From Streptomyces sp. R33 (GTDB lineage Bacteria > Actinomycetota > Actinomycetes > Streptomycetales > Streptomycetaceae), in contig NZ_CP165727.1 in assembly GCF_041200175.1 (NCBI RefSeq), positions 3,199,501 to 3,263,500 on the forward strand: 64,000 nt of DNA, read 5' to 3'. Both the position numbers and the translations under genes were made by a program. This document shows, in pieces, positions 1 to 7,491 of the stretch (position 1 is the first letter of the stretch; each line of letters opens with the position of its first letter). The notes under the pieces are model-generated. The model was not told the DNA's origin. It saw nothing but the letters and a program-made list of their open reading frames with translations, and did not search any database.

Positions 1-602
1 AACAGCGTCGCGGGCGCGGCCGCCTCGATGCCGTACCCGAACCAGATCCGGTACGAGTAGAGGAAGAACGCGGCGGCGGCGATGCAGACCATGCCGGCGG
101 CCAGGCCGTCGAGCCCGTCCACGAAGTTCACCGCGTTGATGGTGATCACCACGAGGGCCACCGTGAGCAGGTTGCCCTGCCACTGGGTCAGCGCGACCGT
201 CCCGATGCCCGGGACGGGGATCCACAGGATGGTCAGACCCTGCATGACCATCACACCGGCGGCGATCATCTGCGCGCCGAGCTTGATCAGGGCGTCGATC
301 TCGAACTTGTCGTCGAGCACGCCGATCAGCCAGATCAGGGCCGCTCCGGAGAGCAGCGCCCGCGGTTCGTTCGACAGCTCGAAGACGCCGTTGAGGTTGC
401 GCAGGTGGTCCGCGACCAGCAGCCCCGCGCACAGTCCGCCGAACATGGCGATGCCGCCGAGCCGCGGAGTGGGCTCGCGGTGCACGTCGCGGGCGCGGAT
501 CTCCGGCATCGCACCGGCCGCGATCGCGAACTTCCGCACGGGCCCGGTGAGCAGGTAGGTCACCGCGACCGTGACGCAAAGCGTCAGCAGATATTCACGC
601 AC
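1..602 (-). CDS. wecA: Undecaprenyl-phosphate N-acetylglucosaminyl 1-phosphate transferase, MraY/WecA family (partial, C-terminus outside window)
   Basis: Polytopic membrane enzyme that would transfer a sugar-1-phosphate from a UDP-sugar to undecaprenyl phosphate, the first step of a cell-surface polymer. The frame is open to the window edge, so only about the first 200 residues are seen. It starts at a GTG (VREYLLTLCV) and runs through PTPRLGG, a DD pair (WLIGVLDDKFE) and NAVNFVDGLDGLAAG, the signature motifs of this family. Several hydrophobic segments separate them. It is the first gene after glyA on the same strand; in Streptomyces this pair normally precedes the ATP synthase operon, which would lie left of the window. 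WecA/Rfe is preferred over MraY because no mur genes are adjacent. The exact sugar is not determined by sequence. Confidence 0.9.
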   Translation of the reverse strand, partial: MREYLLTLCVTVAVTYLLTGPVRKFAIAAGAMPEIRARDVHREPTPRLGGIAMFGGLCAGLLVADHLRNLNGVFELSNEPRALLSGAALIWLIGVLDDKFEIDALIKLGAQMIAAGVMVMQGLTILWIPVPGIGTVALTQWQGNLLTVALVVITINAVNFVDGLDGLAAGMVCIAAAAFFLYSYRIWFGYGIEAAAPATL

Positions 603-718
603 GGGCTGCCCCAGATGTATCGCCGGCCATCTCAGCCCCACACATTAGCTGCGATGTACCCCTCACCGAGGACGCGAGGGGGCGGTATCCCGGTTGCGGT
701 ACGCCCCGCTTGTCCGCC

Positions 719-1948
719 TTACACCCCGTACGGGGGAAATCCACGCGTCAGCTCGCTCACTTCCGCGCGGGTGTTCGCCGCTTCCGCGCGCAATGCGGCG
801 GTGAACAGGGCGGCGATCCGGGCCATCTCCGGCTCCCGCATGCCCTGGGTGGTGACGGCGGCCGTGCCGAGCCGGATCCCGCGCTGGTCCCCGTACGGGA
901 GGGCGCAGGTGTCCAGCACGATCCCGGCGGCGGCGAGCCGGCCGCGGGCGGTCGGGCCGTCGAGGCCGAGCGGCGCCGGGTCGGCGGTGATCAGATGGGT
1001 GTCGGTGCCGCCCGTCGTCACCGCGAACCCGTTGGCCGCGAGCGCTTCGGCCAGCACCCGGGCATTGGCCACCACCCGGTGGGCGTACGTGGTGAACGCG
1101 GGCGCAGCGGCCTCGCCGAAGGCCACCGCCTTGGCGGCGATGGTGTGCATCTGGGCGCCGCCCTGGGTGAAGGGGAACACCGCCCGGTCGATCCGCTCGG
1201 CGAACTCGGCGCCGCACAGGACCATCCCGCCGCGCGGGCCGCGCAGCACCTTGTGGGTCGTCGCGCAGACGACGTCGGCGTACGGGACGGGGCTGGGCGC
1301 GGCCCCGCCGGCGACGAGCCCGATGGGATGGGCGGCGTCCGCGATGAGGTAGGCCCCGACCTCGTCGGCGATCTCCCGGAACACCGAGTACTCCGGGTGC
1401 CGCGAGTAGGAGATCGACCCGCAGACGATCGCCTTGGGCCGGTGCGCCCGCGCCAGCTCCTGCACCTGCCGGTAGTCGATGAGGCCGCTCTCGGCGTCGA
1501 CGCCGTACCCGACGAAGTCGAACCAGCGTCCGGAGAAGTTGGCCGGCGAACCGTGGGTGAGGTGCCCGCCGTACGGGAGGCCCATTGCCAGCACGGTGTC
1601 CCCGGGCCGCAGCAGCGCGGCGTACGCGGCCAGCACGGCGGAGGAACCGGAATGCGGCTGCACGTTGGCGTGCTCGACGCCGAACAGTGCGCGGGCCCGT
1701 TCGACGGCCAGTCCTTCGGCGAGGTCGGCGTACTCGCAGCCGCCGTGGTACCGATGGCCCGGATACCCCTCGGCGTACTTGTTGGCGAGCGCCGAGCCGA
1801 GCGCGGCGAGCACGGCGGGCGAGGTGAAGTTCTCGGCGGCGCTCAGCTGCAGGGTGGCGGCCTGGCGCTGCGCCTCTCCTGCGAGCACGTCGGCCATCTG
1901 CGGGTCCTGCTGCCGCAGCAGGTCCGTGGGCGGGGTGATGACGCTCAT
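719..1948 (-). CDS. glyA: Serine hydroxymethyltransferase-like PLP enzyme
   Basis: A 409-residue fold-type I PLP enzyme, likely interconverting serine and glycine with tetrahydrofolate as one-carbon carrier. LSAAENFTSPAVLAALGS near residue 35 and YAEGYPGHRYHGG are SHMT signatures; the PLP lysine lies in VCATTHKVLRGPRGG near residue 235. Length matches the family (about 410-430). It is somewhat divergent (AENF instead of the usual SENI/SENF), and streptomycetes commonly carry a second, more canonical SHMT, so this copy could have a modified substrate preference; that is inference. It lies between the phosphatase-like gene and wecA, same strand. Confidence 0.85.
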   Translation of the reverse strand: MSVITPPTDLLRQQDPQMADVLAGEAQRQAATLQLSAAENFTSPAVLAALGSALANKYAEGYPGHRYHGGCEYADLAEGLAVERARALFGVEHANVQPHSGSSAVLAAYAALLRPGDTVLAMGLPYGGHLTHGSPANFSGRWFDFVGYGVDAESGLIDYRQVQELARAHRPKAIVCGSISYSRHPEYSVFREIADEVGAYLIADAAHPIGLVAGGAAPSPVPYADVVCATTHKVLRGPRGGMVLCGAEFAERIDRAVFPFTQGGAQMHTIAAKAVAFGEAAAPAFTTYAHRVVANARVLAEALAANGFAVTTGGTDTHLITADPAPLGLDGPTARGRLAAAGIVLDTCALPYGDQRGIRLGTAAVTTQGMREPEMARIAALFTAALRAEAANTRAEVSELTRGFPPYGV

Positions 1949-2044
1949 GGCGACTCCCAGTGGCCGGTCCCGGATAGGCCCACTCTAGGCCCGGGGCCCT
2001 GATCCCGCCCTGCGGACCTTCCGGCGCCGCCCGGCGAGATCCGG

Positions 2045-2110
2045 CCACGCCGGCGTTCGAGGCGCGGGTCCGGGCAGAGCCCGGCATGGGGAGAAGGGGC
2101 GGGGCGGACA
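2045..2110. repeat. Intergenic repeat, copy A of a dispersed family
   Basis: Non-coding sequence of the form cgccggcg-ttcgag-gcgggtccgggcagagcccgg followed by gagaaggggcgggg. The same order of blocks recurs near 38,127-38,190 (same orientation) and, reverse-complemented, near 26,636-26,780 and 37,828-37,938. The ccgggcagagcccgg block can fold back on itself. It lies in the gap between the phosphatase-like gene and glyA. Confidence 0.6.
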
Positions 2111-2134
2111 GGAGGCTCGGCGCAGCGGCAGCCC

Positions 2135-2824
2135 TCAGCGGCGGGCCGTGACGCCCGTCAGGGCTGTGACCACCGGGTCCAGGGCCTGGTTGATCTCGTC
2201 GCCGATCGAGCGGAAGAAGGTGATCGGCGCCCCGTACGGGTCGTACACCTCGTCCGCGTCGGGCGACGGCGCCAGCAGCCAGCCGCGCAGCGCGGCCGCG
2301 GCCCGTACCAGCGCACGGGCCCGCTCCGCGACGCCGTCGTCCAGCGGCGGCAGCGTGGCCGGATCTATGGCCCGCACCAGCCGCGTGAACTCCTTCAGGG
2401 TGAACGTGCGCAGCCCCGCCGAGTGCCCCATCGAGATGACCTGCGCACGGTGGTCGCGCGTGGCGGTCAGCACGAGGTCGGCGCGTATGACGTGCTCGTC
2501 GAGCAGCTCCCGCCCGGTGAACCCGGAGGCGTCCGCGCCGAAGTCCGCGAGCACGGCCGCCGCGTTCGCCTCCATCGGGGCGCCCTCGTGGCCCCACGTC
2601 CCCGCGCTCTCCACGATCAGGTCGCTCGCCGGGATGCCCCCCAGCCGGTGCGCCAGCGCATGCCGGGTCAGCCGCTCGGTGATGGGCGAGCGGCACACGT
2701 TGCCGGTGCTGACGTGGAGGATGCGGAAGGTGTCCCCTCCGGCTGCCGCCGGGTGGGGGTCCCCCCAGCCGTGGCTGCCGCCGGGGGTGTGCCCGCTTGC
2801 TATGCCACGCCCCTGAGGGCTCAC
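2135..2824 (-). CDS. Low-molecular-weight protein tyrosine phosphatase-like protein with Ser in place of the catalytic Cys
   Basis: 229 residues with an LMW-PTP fold. The P-loop reads HVSTGNVCRSPITERL: the family signature is C-x5-R-S, and here the position of the nucleophilic Cys is Ser (read directly from AGC ACC GGC AAC GTG TGC CGC TCG). The second Cys, the Arg and the Ser of the loop remain, as does the DPY acid loop (VYDPYGAP) near residue 195. A classical Cys-dependent phosphatase mechanism is therefore not expected; a phosphate-binding pseudophosphatase or an altered chemistry is more likely. It starts with a GTG that overlaps the sua5 stop (GTGA), so the two are translationally coupled. 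The first ~30 residues are Gly/Pro-rich and may not be conserved. Confidence 0.8.
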   Translation of the reverse strand: MSPQGRGIASGHTPGGSHGWGDPHPAAAGGDTFRILHVSTGNVCRSPITERLTRHALAHRLGGIPASDLIVESAGTWGHEGAPMEANAAAVLADFGADASGFTGRELLDEHVIRADLVLTATRDHRAQVISMGHSAGLRTFTLKEFTRLVRAIDPATLPPLDDGVAERARALVRAAAALRGWLLAPSPDADEVYDPYGAPITFFRSIGDEINQALDPVVTALTGVTARR

Positions 2825-3468
2825 GGGGCCACCTCGAGGTCGGGTACGACCTCCCGCAGCTGCGCGGCGGTCAGCGCCCCCTCGCGCAGCAGGACGGGAA
2901 CCTTGCCGGTGACGTCGACGATCGACGAGGGCTGCATCCCCGGCGTCGGACCGCCGTCCAGGTACACGGACACGGAGTCGCCCAGCATCTCGCGCGCCGC
3001 GTCGCAGTCCTCCGGCGCCGGGTGCCCGGTCAGGTTCGCCGAGGACACGGCCATCGGGCCGACCTCGGTGAGCAGCTCGATGGCGACGGGGTGCAGCGGC
3101 ATGCGGACGGCCACGGTGCCGCGGGTCTCCCCCAGGTCCCAGGCGAGCGACGGCTGGTGCTTGGCGACCAGCGTCAGCGCGCCCGGCCAGAAGGCGTCGA
3201 CGAGCTCCCAGGCCTGCTCGGAGAAGTCCGTGACGAGGCCGTGCAGGGTGTTCGGGGAGCCGATGAGCACGGGGGTCGGCATGTTGCGGCCGCGCCCCTT
3301 GGCGGCGAGCAGGTCGCCGACGGCCTCCGCGCTGAAGGCGTCCGCGCCGATCCCGTACAGGGTGTCGGTGGGCAGCACGACAAGCTCGCCGCGGCGCACG
3401 GCGGATGCGGCTTCACGCAGACCCGTCTTGCGGTCCGTCGCGTCGTTGCAGTCGTATCGCCGGGCCAT
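2821..3468 (-). CDS. sua5: L-threonylcarbamoyladenylate synthase (Sua5/YciO/YrdC family)
   Basis: 215 residues. Makes threonylcarbamoyl-AMP from threonine, bicarbonate and ATP, the first step of the universal t6A37 modification of ANN-decoding tRNAs. The YrdC core is visible: LPTDTLYGIGADAF near residue 33, KGRGRNMPTPVLIG (K-x-R motif) near 58, and PMAVSSANLTGHPAP (S-x-N motif) near 140. It lacks a long C-terminal Sua5 domain, so it resembles the shorter TsaC type. It lies 49 nt after prmC and overlaps the phosphatase-like gene by 4 nt, part of the prfA-prmC-sua5 operon conserved in actinobacteria. Confidence 0.93.
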   Translation of the reverse strand: MARRYDCNDATDRKTGLREAASAVRRGELVVLPTDTLYGIGADAFSAEAVGDLLAAKGRGRNMPTPVLIGSPNTLHGLVTDFSEQAWELVDAFWPGALTLVAKHQPSLAWDLGETRGTVAVRMPLHPVAIELLTEVGPMAVSSANLTGHPAPEDCDAAREMLGDSVSVYLDGGPTPGMQPSSIVDVTGKVPVLLREGALTAAQLREVVPDLEVAP

Positions 3469-3517
3469 CAGCGGGACTCCTCGTGCAGCAGGGGGGTGGA
3501 GGGGTGGGTCGCGCCCG

Positions 3518-4363
3518 TCACGGCAGGGCCTTGCGGGCGGTGGCGAAGCGGGGGCGGTTGTTCAGGTCGGGGTGGTCGGCGGCGTCGGCCCAGCCGCGCT
3601 CCTCCGCGAAGATCCACGGCACCTGGCCGCCCTGGGTGTCGGCGTGCTCGATGACGACGATGCCGCCGGGCCGCAGCAGCCGGTGCGCGGTGCGCTCGAT
3701 GCCGCGGATGGTGTCGAGGCCGTCCTCTCCGGAGAAGAGGGCCATCTCCGGATCGTGGTCGCGGGCCTCGGGGGCCACGTACTCCCACTCGGTGAGCGGG
3801 ATGTACGGCGGGTTGGAGATCACCAGGTCGACCTGCCCGTCCAGCTCGGGCAGCGCGCTCAGCGCGTCGCCCTGGTGGACGGTGACCCGGGAGCCCTCGG
3901 CGTTCTTGCGGGTCCACCGCAGGGCGTCCTCGGACAGCTCGACCGCGTGCACGCGCGAGCGCGGCACCTCCTGCGCCATGGCCAGTGCGATGGCGCCGGA
4001 CCCGGTGCACAGGTCCACGATCATCGGCTCGACGACGTCCATCGCCCGGACGGCGTGTATGGCCCAGTCCACGACCGACTCGGTCTCGGGCCGGGGCACG
4101 AAGACCCCGGGCCCGACCTGGAGCTCCAGGTAGCGGAAGAAGGCGCGGCCGGTGATGTGCTGGAGCGGCTCGCGCGCCTCGCGGCGGGCGACGGCCTCCC
4201 AGTAGCGGGCGTCGAAGTCCGTGTCCTTGACGTGGTGCAGTTCCCCCCGCTTGACGCCGTGCACGAAGGCCGCGAGCTCCTCCGCGTCGAAGCGCGGTGA
4301 GGGCACGCCGGCGGCGGCCAGCCGCTGGGTGGCCTGGGCCACCTCGGCAAGCAGCAAGTTCAC
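3518..4363 (-). CDS. prmC: Peptide chain release factor N5-glutamine methyltransferase
   Basis: 281 residues. Methylates the glutamine of the GGQ motif in release factors RF1 and RF2. The N-terminal helical domain carries the substrate-binding region, followed by the SAM-binding Rossmann fold (IVDLCTGSGAIALAMAQ near residue 117) and the diagnostic VISNPPYIPL motif near 186, where NPPY contacts the target glutamine. It follows prfA, its substrate gene, by 77 nt, the usual arrangement. Confidence 0.95.
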   Translation of the reverse strand: MNLLLAEVAQATQRLAAAGVPSPRFDAEELAAFVHGVKRGELHHVKDTDFDARYWEAVARREAREPLQHITGRAFFRYLELQVGPGVFVPRPETESVVDWAIHAVRAMDVVEPMIVDLCTGSGAIALAMAQEVPRSRVHAVELSEDALRWTRKNAEGSRVTVHQGDALSALPELDGQVDLVISNPPYIPLTEWEYVAPEARDHDPEMALFSGEDGLDTIRGIERTAHRLLRPGGIVVIEHADTQGGQVPWIFAEERGWADAADHPDLNNRPRFATARKALP

Positions 4364-4440
4364 GCTGGTCCTCCGGGCTGCTGTCGTACGGGGGTGGAGC
4401 GGGTGCCGGTGTCGGCGAGGTCGAGCAGGTCAGGCGGGGG

Positions 4441-5520
4441 TCAGTGCGCGGACGCCAGCTTGGCGGCCGAGTCCGCGTCGACGCAGGCCTGGATCATCGA
4501 ATCGAGGTCGCCGTCGAGCACCTGGTCCAAGTTGTACGCCTTGAACCCGGTCCGGTGGTCCGAGATCCGGTTTTCCGGGAAGTTGTACGTACGGATCTTC
4601 TCGGAGCGGTCCACCGAGCGCACCTGGCTGCGGCGCACGTCGGAGGCCTCCTGCTCGGCGGCCTCCTGGGCCGCGGCCAGCAGGCGCGACCGCAGGATGC
4701 GCATCGCCTGCTCCTTGTTCTGGAGCTGGCTCTTCTCGTTCTGGCAGGAGGCGACCACACCGGTCGGGATGTGCGTGATGCGCACGGCGGAGTCGGTGGT
4801 GTTGACGGACTGGCCGCCGGGGCCCGACGAGCGGTACACGTCGATGCGGAGGTCGTTCGGGTTGATCTCGACCTCGACCTCCTCGGCCTCCGGGGTGACG
4901 AGCACGCCGGCGGCGGAGGTGTGGATGCGGCCCTGCGACTCGGTGGCCGGAACACGCTGGACGCGGTGCACGCCGCCCTCGTACTTCATACGGGCCCAGA
5001 CGCCCTGGCCGGGCTCGGTGGCACCGTTGCCGCCCTTGGTTCGGACGGAGACCTGGACGTCCTTGTAGCCGCCGAGCTCGGACTCGGTGGAGTCGATGAT
5101 CTCGGTCTTCCAGCCCACCCGCTCGGCGTAGCGCAGGTACATGCGCAGCAGGTCGCCGGCGAACAGGGCGGACTCGTCGCCGCCCGCGCCCGCCTTGATC
5201 TCCAGGAGCACGTCCTTGTCGTCGCTGGGGTCGCGCGGGACGAGCAGCAGGCGGAGCTTCTCGGTGAGCTCCTCGCGCTGCGCGCTCAGTTCCTTCACCT
5301 CGGCAACGAAGTCCGGGTCGTCGGCCGCGAACTCCTTCGCCGTCTCGATGTCCTCGGCGGACTGCTTCCAGGCACGGAAGGTCGCGACGATCGGGGTCAG
5401 TTCCGCATAGCGCTTGTTGAGCTTGCGCGCGTTGGCCTGATCCGAGTGGACCGAAGGGTCGGCGAGCTTCTTCTCAAGGTCGGCGTGCTCGCCGACCAGT
5501 TCCTCGACCGCCTCGAACAT
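4441..5520 (-). CDS. prfA: Peptide chain release factor 1
   Basis: 359 residues; recognises UAA and UAG stop codons and triggers peptide release. The start chosen is ATG of [12 protein letters not shown], preceded by AGGAG at proper distance; a longer upstream extension (to 5568) has no comparable signal. [15 protein letters not shown] carries the GGQ loop near residue 230. The codon-recognition loop region lies in the central domain, and the protein ends with the helical tail typical of RF1. Downstream of rpmE and upstream of prmC, which modifies the GGQ. Confidence 0.96.
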   Translation of the reverse strand: MFEAVEELVGEHADLEKKLADPSVHSDQANARKLNKRYAELTPIVATFRAWKQSAEDIETAKEFAADDPDFVAEVKELSAQREELTEKLRLLLVPRDPSDDKDVLLEIKAGAGGDESALFAGDLLRMYLRYAERVGWKTEIIDSTESELGGYKDVQVSVRTKGGNGATEPGQGVWARMKYEGGVHRVQRVPATESQGRIHTSAAGVLVTPEAEEVEVEINPNDLRIDVYRSSGPGGQSVNTTDSAVRITHIPTGVVASCQNEKSQLQNKEQAMRILRSRLLAAAQEAAEQEASDVRRSQVRSVDRSEKIRTYNFPENRISDHRTGFKAYNLDQVLDGDLDSMIQACVDADSAAKLASAH

Positions 5521-5569
5521 CGGGGGCTCCTGGGGTGAAAAGTACGAAAAAGGGCTGCGGGACGACAAA

Positions 5570-5622
5570 GGCGCCGGTCCGGCTGCCCCCGTGTGGACAG
5601 GGTGCAGCCGGGGTCCGGCGCC
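5570..5622 (-). terminator. Hairpin terminator downstream of rpmE
   Basis: On the minus strand, ten bases after the rpmE stop, arms ggcgccgg and ccggctgc pair with their complements across a 17-nt loop, with a small internal bulge. The transcript then runs into tttgtcg and cccttttt-like U-rich sequence. It lies between rpmE and prfA and would limit read-through into prfA. Confidence 0.6.
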
Positions 5623-5631
5623 GGGGGCTCG

Positions 5632-5850
5632 CTACTTCGAGCCGGCAGCCTTGCCGAAGCGGGCCTCGAAGCGGGCGACACGGCCACCGGTGTCGAGGAT
5701 CTTCTGCTTGCCCGTGTAGAACGGGTGGCACTCGGAGCAGACCTCGGCACGGATGGTGCCCTCGGTCAGGGTGCTACGGGTGGTGAACGACGCGCCACAG
5801 GTGCAGCTGACCTGGGTCTCGACGTACTCGGGGTGAACATCGCGCTTCAA
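5632..5850 (-). CDS. rpmE: 50S ribosomal protein L31 (zinc-binding type)
   Basis: 72 residues, normal for L31. Two Cys pairs, VSCTCGASF and [15 protein letters not shown], form the zinc-binding C+ form; the Zur-controlled paralogue in Streptomyces lacks them. It lies between the LCP gene and prfA, the standard actinobacterial position. A TTGACA sequence on the minus strand (complement of 5949-5954) about 100 nt upstream may be part of its promoter. Confidence 0.96.
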   Translation of the reverse strand: MKRDVHPEYVETQVSCTCGASFTTRSTLTEGTIRAEVCSECHPFYTGKQKILDTGGRVARFEARFGKAAGSK

Positions 5851-5948
5851 GGTGTCTCCTAGATTCGGGAGGGCGCCGGGTCGCAGGAGCCGAATTGCGC
5901 ACTGCGTGAACCGGGGCCGACAGACCAGTCTGCCAGGACCGGGCTGCC

Positions 5949-5954
5949 TGTCAA
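5949..5954 (-). promoter_or_regulatory. Candidate -35 element for rpmE
   Basis: Perfect TTGACA on the minus strand in the 183-nt gap between the LCP gene and rpmE. A clear -10 hexamer at 16-18 nt spacing is not obvious, so this is only a candidate. Confidence 0.3.
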
Positions 5955-6033
5955 AATTCTGAGGACGCCTCCCTCAACGGGGCGGGGGCGGCATCTATTC
6001 CGGGGTCGTGCAGAACGTCCCTGAGCAGGCTTT

Positions 6034-7140
6034 TCACGGCTGCTGGACGATCGCGCCGGCCGTTCCCTTGTCACCCATCGAGTTCGCGGTGGCCTCGGCG
6101 GGGACCGGCTGGTCGGCCAGGAGGGCGCTCCAGACCAGCTGGCACTCCTTGGCCAGCGGGGCGACCCGGTCGGCGTCGCGGGCGTCCGGACCCACGGGCA
6201 GCGTGATCATCTTCATGTCCTGGGCGTCGATGCCCTGGAGGCTCTGGGCGAAGCCCATGAGGGACTTCACGTCGCCGAGCGACTTGTCGGTGGTGAGCGC
6301 CTTGGTGCCGGTGTCGGCGAGGTCGAGCAGGCGCTTCGGGTTGTCGAAGATGCCGATGCCCCTGACCTGCTTGATCAGGGCCTTCATGAACGCCTGCTGG
6401 AGTTGTATTCGGCCCAGGTCGCTGCCGTCGCCGACGCTCTTGCGGGTCCGTACGAGGCCCAGGGCCTGCTCGCCGTTCAGCTTGTTGGGGCCGGCCGGGA
6501 GGTCGAGGTGGCTCGAGCCGTCCTTGATGGGCTTGGTGGTGGTGAGCTGGACGCCGCCGAGGTTGTCGATGATCTTCTTGAAGCCGGTGAAGTCGACCTC
6601 GATGTAGTGGTCCATGCGGATCCCCGACATCTTCTCGACGGTCTTGACCGCGCAGGCGGCCCCGCCGATGGTGAACGACTCGTTGAACTGCGAGCGCGAG
6701 CTGCCGCGGTCGGTCTTGCCGTTGCCCAGCGTGCACGGCGGCCGGTTGACCATGGTGTCGCGCGGGATCGAGACGACGGTGGCCTGCTTGTGGCCCTCGT
6801 TCAGGTGGACGATCATCGCCGTGTCGGAGCGGGCCGAGCCGCCGTCGTCCTGGCCGTACTCGGAATTCGCGCCGCCGCGGGAGTCGGAGCCGAGGACGAG
6901 GATGTCCATCGAGCCGTTGTCCACGTTCTGCGGGCGGTCGGTGCCGAGCGCCTGGTCGATGTCGACCGTCTTCAGGTTCCCGTTCAGGTGGAAGTAGAAC
7001 CAGCCGAGACCCGCCCCGCCCAGGAGGACCACGCCGGCGGCGCTCCACGCGGCGATGACGAGGGCCTTGCGCCGCTTCGAGGGTTTCCGTCGGCGTCGGC
7101 CCGCGGCGCGCCGGCCGCTGCCCCTGCTGTCCTCGCTCAT
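6034..7140 (-). CDS. LytR-CpsA-Psr (LCP) family cell-wall glycopolymer ligase
   Basis: 368 residues. LCP enzymes transfer lipid-linked wall polymers (teichoic or teichuronic acids and similar) to peptidoglycan outside the membrane. A basic cytoplasmic stretch (RRRRKPSKRRKA) precedes one transmembrane helix at about residues 28-50. The extracellular LCP domain shows MDILVLGSDSRGG, ARSDTAMIVHLN, VVSIPRDTMV (pyrophosphate-binding Arg and Asp), and GEQALGLVRTRKSVGDGSDLGR near residue 235-255. Start chosen at ATG of MSEDSRGS because AGGAG precedes it. It lies between rho and rpmE; co-orientation with wecA about 5 kb away is consistent with envelope work but not proof of linkage. Confidence 0.9.
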   Translation of the reverse strand: MSEDSRGSGRRAAGRRRRKPSKRRKALVIAAWSAAGVVLLGGAGLGWFYFHLNGNLKTVDIDQALGTDRPQNVDNGSMDILVLGSDSRGGANSEYGQDDGGSARSDTAMIVHLNEGHKQATVVSIPRDTMVNRPPCTLGNGKTDRGSSRSQFNESFTIGGAACAVKTVEKMSGIRMDHYIEVDFTGFKKIIDNLGGVQLTTTKPIKDGSSHLDLPAGPNKLNGEQALGLVRTRKSVGDGSDLGRIQLQQAFMKALIKQVRGIGIFDNPKRLLDLADTGTKALTTDKSLGDVKSLMGFAQSLQGIDAQDMKMITLPVGPDARDADRVAPLAKECQLVWSALLADQPVPAEATANSMGDKGTAGAIVQQP

Positions 7141-7434
7141 GCTCTCCTCAGTCCTCAATGCGTTCCCGGCCGTGTGTCCGGCCCAGGGGTTTGCCCGCAC
7201 TGCCCTCTGACACAGACGGCCGAACGCGGTCCAGGGTTCCACGGCCGGCGCGGGCCCCGTGCCAGGTGCACCGCGGTGGCCGGGGCGGGAGCAGCGCGCC
7301 GCCGCGCCGCGCCCACCTGCGGTTTCCCGGGGGGACGCACGGCGCGGCTGCGAGGTTCACGAAAACCGCGAGTGTGGCGAAGCTCGCACCTGAGGAAAAC
7401 GCGAGAAAATGCCCGAAAACCGCTGAAAACACGG

Positions 7435-7468
7435 GACCGCCCCCACCGCGTGTGCGGTGGGGGCGGTC
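7435..7468 (-). terminator. Strong hairpin terminator downstream of rho
   Basis: Perfect 15-bp stem (gaccgcccccaccgc and its complement) with a 4-nt loop, 24 nt past the rho stop, followed on the minus strand by T-containing runs. A typical factor-independent terminator. Confidence 0.85.
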
Positions 7469-7491
7469 TCGGTGATGCGGTGCGGCGACGG

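Noticed and set aside
5915..5935. DasR-like site (half palindrome ggtctg) near rpmE
   Set aside because: Only one half matches; the other half is poor.
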